Positions 1-5,682 of a stretch of 7,451 nt of DNA are shown one piece after another. The notes beneath the pieces are model-generated. The model was not told the origin of the DNA and ran no database searches. It worked only from the letters and a program-made list of their open reading frames with translations. The stretch covers positions 1 to 7,451 of the forward strand of contig CANHBU010000085.1 of NCBI GenBank assembly GCA_947458345.1. The letters run 5' to 3'. Position numbers and translations under genes: made by a program. Position 1 is the stretch's first letter. Every line of letters begins with the position of its first letter. This stretch comes from Comamonadaceae bacterium. GTDB lineage: Bacteria; Pseudomonadota; Gammaproteobacteria; Burkholderiales; Burkholderiaceae_C.

Positions 1-509
1 AGCGGCGTGAGCAGGTTGTTTTGGACCAAGAACTTGCCAAACTCGTGCGTCATCGTGTCCATCTGCTGCAGCTCGCCCAGATAGCGCTTGACGTTCTCGA
101 TCACCTGCGTGGGTTTGCCCTCTTCGTCAAACATGGGCGCGCCTTCGGTGTCGCTGATCAGCTCGCTGGCCTCGTCCACGCACACGATGAAACGATCGGC
201 CTCAGGCGCCTTGGTCAGCGCAAAGGGATAGCGCCGGATGATGGCCGGAATGTAGGAGCCGGCCCACTGGCCCCGGCTGTCGACAAACAGGTTCTCGCCC
301 GCATCCAGGCCCATCAGCGCCACTGGACGAAACGCATCGTTGTCCTTGTCCTCCAGAAACACCAGGGGATAGATCGCCGCAGCACGGGCGAACTCATGCA
401 CCGTGACGTAGGCGACATGAAACTTGGACGCGAAGCGGAAATCGTTGCTAGCGCGCACCTTCTTGCCAGCATGCCGATCTTTGTTAACTGGAACAACTCT
501 TTCAAACAT
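1..509 (-). CDS. SapC family protein (C-terminus beyond window)
   Basis: The first 169 residues are visible; the gene continues past the left edge. The sequence shows the conserved blocks of the SapC family (Pfam PF07277) in order: EFARAAAIYPLVF at residues 39-51, PVALMGL at 62-68, GENLFVD at 71-77 followed by a Trp at 82, YIPAIIRRYPFAL at 86-98 and RFIVCVDEAS near 106-115. I recall family members as about 240-260 residues, so roughly two thirds is present. No signal peptide or membrane segment is visible, so a cytoplasmic protein is likely. The family is named after a Campylobacter S-layer-associated protein, but its biochemical role is not established. The ATG is fixed by an AAGGAG Shine-Dalgarno (519-524) nine bases upstream. 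The gene is transcribed divergently from the sensor kinase, so the two-component system next door is a plausible regulator (inference). Confidence 0.9.
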   Translation of the reverse strand, partial: MFERVVPVNKDRHAGKKVRASNDFRFASKFHVAYVTVHEFARAAAIYPLVFLEDKDNDAFRPVALMGLDAGENLFVDSRGQWAGSYIPAIIRRYPFALTKAPEADRFIVCVDEASELISDTEGAPMFDEEGKPTQVIENVKRYLGELQQMDTMTHEFGKFLVQNNLLTP

Positions 510-629
510 TTTCAATCTCTCCTTGAACCACAAAAAAAACCACCCGCTGCCAAACGGGAACAGCAAAGCGCAGCCCACTGGGCCGCCATCCCTAGAACTC
601 TTCAGTACTGAGGTGTGTCCATGATAAAT

Positions 630-658
630 TTAATGAAAACAAAGTAAAAGACTGTCAA
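630..658 (-). promoter_or_regulatory. Candidate sigma-70 promoter for the SapC gene
   Basis: On the minus strand a perfect TTGACA (653-658) is followed, after 17 bases, by CATTAA (630-635), which matches only half of the TATAAT consensus. It would start a leader of roughly 115 bases before the SapC start codon. A poor -10 next to a perfect -35, with a directly repeated element ending inside the -35 box, is what an activator-dependent promoter often looks like. A different -10 at another spacing is possible, and no start site can be proven from sequence. Confidence 0.35.
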
Positions 659-686
659 TTCGACACAAAGCATCTCAATTCCGACA
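655..686 (-). promoter_or_regulatory. Two direct repeats TGTCG(G)AATTGA, 20 bases apart
   Basis: Read on the minus strand, TGTCGGAATTGA (675-686) and TGTCGAATTGA (655-665) are near-identical copies, differing by one inserted G. Their 5' ends lie 21 bases apart and their 3' ends 20 bases apart, so they fall on the same helix face. The downstream copy overlaps the candidate -35 box of the SapC promoter. OmpR/PhoB-type regulators commonly bind direct repeats spaced by whole helical turns just upstream of, or overlapping, the -35 element, and such a regulator is encoded at 2958-3662. The assignment to that regulator is inference. Confidence 0.45.
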
Positions 687-705
687 TTTTGGAAAATATT
701 GATTC

Positions 706-719
706 TTTGTAATTACAAA
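706..719. promoter_or_regulatory. 14-bp perfect palindrome, possible operator
   Basis: TTTGTAATTACAAA is a perfect dyad of 14 bp inside the AT-rich core of the divergent intergenic region. It overlaps a second inverted repeat, ACAAAA-TAG-TTTTGT (715-729). Its form suits a homodimeric DNA-binding protein, but AT-rich DNA produces such dyads by chance fairly easily. No T-tract or GC-rich stem suggests a terminator. Confidence 0.3.
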
Positions 720-763
720 ATAGTTTTGTCTTTTATTTATAGGATCTGTATCCATTGGCTTTG

Positions 764-847
764 TCATCGCGCCACTGCGATCCGTCATCGCCAGGCCCTG
801 TCCGGTCGTCGCACTGACCTACCCCTTCATCGCCAGGCCCACAAACG
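764..847. repeat. Four imperfect 21-bp tandem units in the kinase leader
   Basis: Units begin at 764, 785, 806 and 827, each with TC(A/G)TCGC at its head. Units 2 and 4 share 14 identical bases (TCATCGCCAGGCCC); units 1 and 3 are more diverged. The 21-bp period equals two helical turns, which suits cooperative protein binding. The stretch is also open in the kinase reading frame, where it would encode a degenerate heptad (VIAPLRS, VIARPCP, VVALTYP, FIARPTN), but no ATG, GTG or TTG opens that frame until 847. I treat it as a leader or regulatory repeat of unknown function. Confidence 0.5.
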
Positions 848-942
848 TGGGGCTCGGCTCTCGCACCATAATGCGCGTCATCTGCAAAGAGCCGGTTTGG
901 CTTGCCCAAGCGCTTGGCTCGACGGCCCCAACCCGACCTTCC

Positions 943-2937
943 ATGCAAATGAAATCGCCACTCCTGACCTGGCTGATCTGGCTGATCGGACTGAGCGGCG
1001 TCTTGCTGGCACCGGCTGCGCCCGCCGCTGTACCGGCAGCCATCGCCTCAGCGAATCTGGCGGTGCTGGAAGATCCCAGGGGCGAGTTGACGATTGAGCA
1101 GGTGCGCGATCAGCCGCAGCGTTTTGAGGCGTGGCCGGCCGAGCGGGGGCCGATCAATCTGGGATTGACCTCTTCGGCCTACTGGGTCCGCATTGAGTTG
1201 CAACTGCCCGAGGGCGCCGGCAGCGACTGGGTGATGGAGCTGCCGTATTTCCAGCTGAGCACCGTCGATTTTTTTGCGCCGGGCCAAAGCCCGGTGCGCA
1301 CCGGTGCGGCCCTGCCCCTGTCCAGCCGGCCCTACCTGCATCGCTTTTTTGCCTTTGCCTTAGGCTCGACCGAGCCGCAGCCAACCTACTTTCTAAGGGT
1401 CACGAGCGCGCACAGCCTGACCGTGCCGGTGGTGCTGTGGCGCGAGCAGGCTTTTTTGCGGCATGTACAGGGCACGCTGGCGCTTCAATTTCTCTACCAC
1501 GGGGGCCTGATCGCGCTGTGCATCTACAACTTCTTTTTGGCCGTCTCCCTGCGCGATACGCGCTTTTTGCTGTACTGTCTGTTCGTCGGCACCTTTGGCC
1601 TGGCCATCTTCGCGGGCAATGGCATGGGGCAAATGTTCCTGTGGCCCGGCCAGTCTGACTTCGACGGCATTTCGCAGTTCTTCCTGCTCTCGTCGGCCGG
1701 GGCTCTGTCCATGCTGTTTACGCGGCACTTCCTGCAGGCTGCTCAGCAGGCACCGCGCATCGCGATGGCGCTGTCGACCGTGACCACGGCCTACGCGCTG
1801 ACGGCTGCGGGCTGGCTGCTCACCTTGTGGTTCTCTATGCCCGTGATGGCCCTGACGCAACTGACCTTCTTCCTGACGCTAGTGGCGGGCGTCACGGTGG
1901 TGGCAGCGGGCGTCAATGCGCTGCGGCGGGGACAAAAAGGCACGCGGTTTTTTTTGCTGGCCTGGGTGGTGCTGTGGACTGGAGCGACCATCGCGACCTT
2001 GCGCGCCTACGGTGTGGTGCCCACCAACATCTTGACCTCCTACAGCCTGCAGATCGCGTCGACCCTGGAGATGCTCTTGCTCGCGCTGGCGCTGGCCGAT
2101 GTCATCCACATCGAGCGCGACGAGCGCGAAGCGGCGCAGCAAGACGCTTTGCAGGCCAAGCAAAAACTGCTCGACAGCGCCAAGAGCTCGGAAGAGCGGC
2201 TTGAGCTGGCGGTGCGCGATCGCACGCTGCAGCTCGAGGCCGCGCTGGACGGCCAGAGCCAGTTGTTCAAACGCTACGTGCGCTTTGCCGCTCTGATCTC
2301 GCATGAGTTTCGCAACCCGCTGGGTATCGTCGACAGCCAGATCAGCCTGCTGCGCAAAGAGGCGCAAAGGGGCCAGCTCCAGCTCGAAAAACGCCTGGAC
2401 ATCATGAGTGGGGCCACGGCCAGGCTGCTGTCGCTGTTTGAAACCTGGATGCGCGGCGACCGGCTGCAGCAAGACATGCAGGACATGAAGCCGCAGTTCC
2501 TGCCGCTGACCGCCTGGCTGCGCGAGCTGGTCGATGCGCAGAGCGCCTACCACGGTGGCCACCGGCTCGAGCTGCGCATTGCGCAGCCCGTGGGCGATGT
2601 CTGGGCCGACGAGAGCCTGCTCGAGGTGGCGCTGCTCAATCTGATCGACAACGCCTGCAAATACTCGGAGCCCGCCGGGGCCGTGGTGATTGAAGTGCGC
2701 ACCCGGCCCGGTGGAGTTGGCGTGGCGGTGATTGACCAGGGCTGCGGCATCGACGCGCGCGATCACGAGGCCATCTTCGAGGACTATTACCGGGTGCAGC
2801 CCGAAGGGCCGGTCACGGGCATGGGCCTGGGCCTGGCCTTTGTGCGGCGCATCGTGCAAATGCACCAAGGCCAGCTCGAGCTGCAAAGCGCCCGCGGACA
2901 GGGCAGCAGCTTTTGCATCTGGCTGCCCGAGCGTTGA
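943..2937 (+). CDS. 7TMR-DISM sensor histidine kinase
   Basis: With this start the protein has 664 residues. Residues 1-29 form a signal peptide ending in an Ala/Pro-rich stretch. Residues about 36-170 are a periplasmic 7TMR-DISMED2-like sensor domain, about 184-388 a seven-helix 7TMR-DISM membrane domain, and about 388-440 a charged coiled-coil linker. The HisKA H-box is SHEFRNPL with the phospho-acceptor His454. The ATPase N-box Asn is N570 in NLIDNACKYSEP, G1 is DQGCGID (D598) and G2 is GMGLGLA (626-632), so all catalytic boxes are intact. It should sense an extracellular ligand and phosphorylate the regulator 20 bases downstream. The start is uncertain: the frame is open back to 724, with alternatives at GTG 847, ATG 871 and ATG 949. 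I chose 943 because the signal peptide begins there; no strong Shine-Dalgarno decides it. T-tracts of 6-8 bases occur within the gene. Confidence 0.93.
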   Translation: MQMKSPLLTWLIWLIGLSGVLLAPAAPAAVPAAIASANLAVLEDPRGELTIEQVRDQPQRFEAWPAERGPINLGLTSSAYWVRIELQLPEGAGSDWVMELPYFQLSTVDFFAPGQSPVRTGAALPLSSRPYLHRFFAFALGSTEPQPTYFLRVTSAHSLTVPVVLWREQAFLRHVQGTLALQFLYHGGLIALCIYNFFLAVSLRDTRFLLYCLFVGTFGLAIFAGNGMGQMFLWPGQSDFDGISQFFLLSSAGALSMLFTRHFLQAAQQAPRIAMALSTVTTAYALTAAGWLLTLWFSMPVMALTQLTFFLTLVAGVTVVAAGVNALRRGQKGTRFFLLAWVVLWTGATIATLRAYGVVPTNILTSYSLQIASTLEMLLLALALADVIHIERDEREAAQQDALQAKQKLLDSAKSSEERLELAVRDRTLQLEAALDGQSQLFKRYVRFAALISHEFRNPLGIVDSQISLLRKEAQRGQLQLEKRLDIMSGATARLLSLFETWMRGDRLQQDMQDMKPQFLPLTAWLRELVDAQSAYHGGHRLELRIAQPVGDVWADESLLEVALLNLIDNACKYSEPAGAVVIEVRTRPGGVGVAVIDQGCGIDARDHEAIFEDYYRVQPEGPVTGMGLGLAFVRRIVQMHQGQLELQSARGQGSSFCIWLPER

Positions 2938-2957
2938 ACCTAGACCATCGTACCCAT

Positions 2958-3662
2958 ATGAGCAAGCCCCAACAAGCAAGCGGCCGCGTGCTGGTGATAG
3001 AAGACGAGACGCATCTGCTCGACGCGACCGTCACTTTTTTAAACATGGAAGGCTTTGTGGCCGACGGCGTGAGCAGCCTGAGCATGGCCTCGCAGTGGAT
3101 GCGCACCCACGCCCTGGACGTGCTGGTGCTCGACCTGGGACTGCCCGATGGCGACGGCCTGCAGTGGCTTGGCCAAACCACCGAGCTGCGCGGCAAGGGC
3201 GTGATCATCACCACGGCACGGGGACGGACCGAGCAACGCATCGAGGGCATCAAGGCGGGCGCCGATGTCTATCTGGTCAAACCGATACAGCTCGAAGAGC
3301 TTGCCTCGCTGGTGGCCAATTTGCTGCGCAGAACGCGCTCGGCCAGCAGCCCAAGCTGGTCGATTGACCGCACCCACTGGACCTTGCGCACCGGCACGGG
3401 CCTGACCGTCAAGCTGACCCACTCCGAGGCCGTCTTGCTGCTCAAGATGGCCGACCAGCCCGGGCAGGTTGTGCCCAGGCAGGACCTGGTGCTCAGCCTG
3501 GGGCACGATCCGCAGCACTATGACTTCAGGCGCATGGAGATTTTGGTGCGCAGGCTGCGCAACAAGGTCAAGGCCGACCTGGGCTGCGAGCTGCCACTAG
3601 AGACCGTGCGCAAGGTCGGCTACGCCTTCACTGCCAGCTTGCAGATCCAAGGCAGCCGCTGA
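2958..3662 (+). CDS. OmpR/PhoB-family response regulator
   Basis: The product has 234 residues. The receiver domain spans about 10-122: acidic pocket E15/D16, phospho-acceptor D59 in VLVLDLGLPDGDG, switch threonine T86 in IITTARG and the conserved lysine K108 in VKPIQ. The C-terminal part, about 133-230, is a winged-helix DNA-binding domain of the Trans_reg_C type, with a recognition region around RRMEILVRRLRNKV and the closing hairpin VRKVGYAF. The start is 20 bases after the kinase stop, so the pair is almost certainly co-transcribed and cognate. The chosen ATG lies just before the receiver; the frame is also open upstream to 2913 inside the kinase gene, but that would add a non-conserved extension. 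No strong Shine-Dalgarno is visible, so translation may depend on coupling to the kinase. It should be a cytoplasmic transcription factor; targets are not known from the sequence. Confidence 0.93.
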   Translation: MSKPQQASGRVLVIEDETHLLDATVTFLNMEGFVADGVSSLSMASQWMRTHALDVLVLDLGLPDGDGLQWLGQTTELRGKGVIITTARGRTEQRIEGIKAGADVYLVKPIQLEELASLVANLLRRTRSASSPSWSIDRTHWTLRTGTGLTVKLTHSEAVLLLKMADQPGQVVPRQDLVLSLGHDPQHYDFRRMEILVRRLRNKVKADLGCELPLETVRKVGYAFTASLQIQGSR

Positions 3663-3700
3663 GCCTTTTTGCGCTGGCCACAGCCTTGCGGCGCGGCGCC

Positions 3701-4528
3701 TCAGGGTTTGTCGGCTGACTTGCGCGGGTACTGGACCATGTTCTCGCGGGCGCGGGCCGCCGCAGCTTCCTGCGCGGCGCGCGCCGCTTCACCACTTTGG
3801 CGCTCGCGCTGCTGGCGGGCCATGGCTTCAAGGTCGCGCTTCATCGCGCTGGCATCGCCAAGGGCGCCTTGCATAGACTGCACCTGCGTGGCCATCTTGT
3901 TGGTGGCGGCCGACTGGGAGGCAAAGCGCGCGCCCAGATCGCCAACTTGCTTGGACAAGGCACCAATCCGCGCCTCGACCTGCTTGGCGGTCTGCTCGGG
4001 CACGCCCTGCGCATTTTTAATGACCTCTTCAAGACGGGCGTCGATCTTGGCCTGCGCTGCTGCCATTTCAGACTGCTTGGTCAGCACCGTCTTGATCGCT
4101 TCTTGCGCACCGCCCACCAACTCAAGCGAGGCGTTCATTTCGACCACGCGCTTGCCCACGGCCAGCACCATTTCATCGAGCTGCGCCACCCGGCTTTGCA
4201 GACGCAGGCTCATGATGACAAACATGATGCCCGCCACAAGCATGAGGCTGCCCGCAACGGCGACCAAGATCATCGACATCTTGCTTTGTCGCTTGTTGCC
4301 CTGCAGCAAGGCCTGGCTGCCATGGAGCAAATCCTTGGTTGCGTTGCGCAGATCCAAGCCAGCGTTGGCGGCAAGGCTGGCGGCACGGGTGGCCAGTTCG
4401 GCCGAGTCCATGACCACCAGTTTCATGTCCTTCATGTCGGCGACCGACTGGCCGTCGGCGCTGGCTGCGCCCAGGGCTGCTGCGTCGGCCGCAGCTTTGT
4501 CGGCGGTCTGGCTGGTGTTGTTGTCCAT
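3701..4528 (-). CDS. Gene Z: bitopic membrane protein with long helical region, unknown function
   Basis: I do not recognise this 275-residue protein. Residues 1-80 are an Ala-rich, probably cytoplasmic segment. One clear membrane helix lies at about 85-108, preceded by GNKRQSK, which favours an N-in topology. Residues 109-260 are Ala/Gln/Glu/Lys/Arg-rich and lack helix breakers over long runs, so an extended periplasmic helix or coiled coil is likely; the tail is basic and short. The overall shape recalls membrane-anchored spacer or scaffold proteins rather than enzymes. The ATG is supported by AGGAG (4535-4539) six bases upstream, 29 bases after the stop of gene Y, making it the last gene of the flhB operon. 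It ends 38 bases from the stop of the convergent response regulator. Long plus-strand frames opposite it look like shadows. Confidence 0.8.
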   Translation of the reverse strand: MDNNTSQTADKAAADAAALGAASADGQSVADMKDMKLVVMDSAELATRAASLAANAGLDLRNATKDLLHGSQALLQGNKRQSKMSMILVAVAGSLMLVAGIMFVIMSLRLQSRVAQLDEMVLAVGKRVVEMNASLELVGGAQEAIKTVLTKQSEMAAAQAKIDARLEEVIKNAQGVPEQTAKQVEARIGALSKQVGDLGARFASQSAATNKMATQVQSMQGALGDASAMKRDLEAMARQQRERQSGEAARAAQEAAAARARENMVQYPRKSADKP

Positions 4529-4557
4529 GTCTGACTCCTGTTGATTGACAGCTGGCT

Positions 4558-5682
4558 TTATTTAGCCCGCTTCTCAGCCTGCTGCTCGGCTCGCTGCTGG
4601 GCCTGCTCTTCGGCCATCTGCTCGAGTTCCTCGAGCTTGACGCGCACCTTGTCGTTTTCCATCTTGAGCTTGACCACCCGCGCCGGAAAGTCCATCTCGG
4701 CCCATTGCCCATCGGCCGCGCCGATCGCTTCTTCGACGCGGGCCTGCACGTGCTGCGCCGTCTCGGCGATGATCTGCTGGGCCTGCGCCAGCGGCACCGG
4801 CTCCAGGGCAGGAGCCCGGCTGCTGCCCTCGCGCGGCGCCTGGGCAATCACCTGCTCGATCGCCTGCTCGCTCACCTGCTCCATACCGGCAACAGTCGGT
4901 TGCGCCTCAGACCGATCGGCCATGGCACGCTGGAAGACCGGGCCGTCACCCGCGGCGCTGGCTTCGGGCCCGGGAGGAAGTGGAACAAAACGGTCCTGCA
5001 TCGAACGCTCGAGGACGGGGCCCTGATCAGACTCCTGGCCCTGCTGCCCTTGTTGATCGGCCAGGCGGCGCTCGCGCAAAAAGCGATCGACCGCCGACTC
5101 GCCCTGCGCAGGATCGAGAGCTGCCGGCAAAGGCACTTCAGCGTGCGTGTCTTCAATGCTGCGCTCGAACACCGGCGCTGGCGTTTGGGCCGCCTCCCTG
5201 GGCTGGATGTCGGCCACTGGAAGGTCTTGCTGCGGCTCCTCGGGCACCTCGATCCGGCGCTCGAAGACAGGCGCTTGCGGCTGAGGTGCCTCAGGTGCCT
5301 CAGGTGCTTCAGGTGCTTCAGGCGCGTCAATCGCTTCGGACGTTTGGGCGTCGGCCACCGCAAGGTTGCGCTGGGGCGCCTCGGGTGTTCGGGGCTCGAA
5401 CACGGGCGCATCGGGGGGTAAGGGATCGTGCGGCGCCTCTTCGGTCTGCACGTCCTGGCGGCGCTGAAAGATCACGGCCTCGGGCTCGGCTGCGGCGATA
5501 AACGGCGGGGGCAGATCGGCCGCAGCGGGCTCGCTGGCATCGACCTGGGCATCGCCCGCGAGGTTTTGCCGCACCACCGGCCCTTCAGGATCCGAGGGCT
5601 TGGAGGTGGCCACCAGAGAGCCTTCGGTGACGGTGACCGAATGCTCGCTGTTTTGCCGAATGATGGTGGGAGGCTCGCTCAT
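4558..5682 (-). CDS. Gene Y: Pro/Ala/Glu-rich repeat-motif protein with C-terminal coiled coil
   Basis: This 374-residue protein is not one I recognise. No signal peptide or membrane segment is visible, so it is probably cytoplasmic. Residues 1-290 are rich in Pro, Ala, Glu and Gln and look disordered. They carry eight spaced copies of a motif near [AG]-P-V-[FLV]-x-R: PTIIRQ (5), GPVVRQ (34), EAVIFQR (68), APVFEPR (92), APVFERR (137), APVFERS (169), GPVLERS (221) and GPVFQRA (247). A larger block around copies four and five (LAVADAQ / LPVADIQ) is also duplicated. Residues 119-133 are Ala-Pro-Glu triplets from a 9-bp tandem repeat. Residues about 298-374 are charged and helical, with a coiled coil from about 335. 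The start codon overlaps the stop of gene X (ATGA) and follows GGAG (5691-5694) by eight bases. The form suggests a multivalent scaffold or adaptor; that role is inference. Confidence 0.8.
   Translation of the reverse strand: MSEPPTIIRQNSEHSVTVTEGSLVATSKPSDPEGPVVRQNLAGDAQVDASEPAAADLPPPFIAAAEPEAVIFQRRQDVQTEEAPHDPLPPDAPVFEPRTPEAPQRNLAVADAQTSEAIDAPEAPEAPEAPEAPQPQAPVFERRIEVPEEPQQDLPVADIQPREAAQTPAPVFERSIEDTHAEVPLPAALDPAQGESAVDRFLRERRLADQQGQQGQESDQGPVLERSMQDRFVPLPPGPEASAAGDGPVFQRAMADRSEAQPTVAGMEQVSEQAIEQVIAQAPREGSSRAPALEPVPLAQAQQIIAETAQHVQARVEEAIGAADGQWAEMDFPARVVKLKMENDKVRVKLEELEQMAEEQAQQRAEQQAEKRAK
5282..5326. repeat. 9-bp tandem repeat inside gene Y, five units
   Basis: Five consecutive 9-base units close to TCAGGTGCC (plus-strand reading; the first reads TGAGGTGCC and the last TCAGGCGCG) encode Ala-Pro-Glu triplets in gene Y. 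Being a multiple of three, gain or loss of units would keep the frame and only change linker length. Confidence 0.85.

Larger units (their letters stand above)
510..942. other. Divergent intergenic region with AT-rich core
   Basis: This gap between the SapC start and the chosen kinase start holds the repeats and palindrome listed separately. The core from about 600 to 760 is strongly AT-rich against GC-rich genes on both sides, as expected of a bidirectional promoter region or possibly a foreign insertion. A short 10-bp palindrome, TCAGTACTGA, lies at 602-611. I found no convincing -35/-10 pair reading toward the kinase and no RNA gene. From about 761 the base composition becomes GC-rich again while remaining without a supported start codon. 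Confidence 0.6.

Noticed and set aside
21..611. 196-codon open frame on the plus strand opposite sapC
   Set aside because: The minus strand shows all SapC family blocks and a good Shine-Dalgarno; this is a shadow.
699..1097. 132-codon plus-strand frame starting in the AT-rich region
   Set aside because: It runs out of frame into the kinase, with Arg/His-rich composition typical of a shifted frame, and has no domain or ribosome binding site.
1879..2979. 366-codon open frame on the minus strand opposite the kinase
   Set aside because: The plus strand carries intact HisKA and HATPase motifs here; the opposite frame is a GC-rich shadow.
3649..3670. Possible intrinsic terminator after the response regulator (AAGGC / GCCTT stem with T5)
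   Set aside because: The stem has only five pairs with a nine-base loop, overlaps the stop codon and leaves about three T residues outside the stem. It is too weak to call.
3682..3701. GC-rich inverted repeat GGCGC-G-GCGCC between the convergent genes
   Set aside because: The one-base loop cannot form a hairpin and no T-tract follows in either direction.
3669..4544. Open frames of 291 and 245 codons on the plus strand opposite gene Z
   Set aside because: They have no recognisable domain or ribosome binding site and mirror the codon pattern of gene Z. Z has a membrane helix, a good Shine-Dalgarno and operon context.
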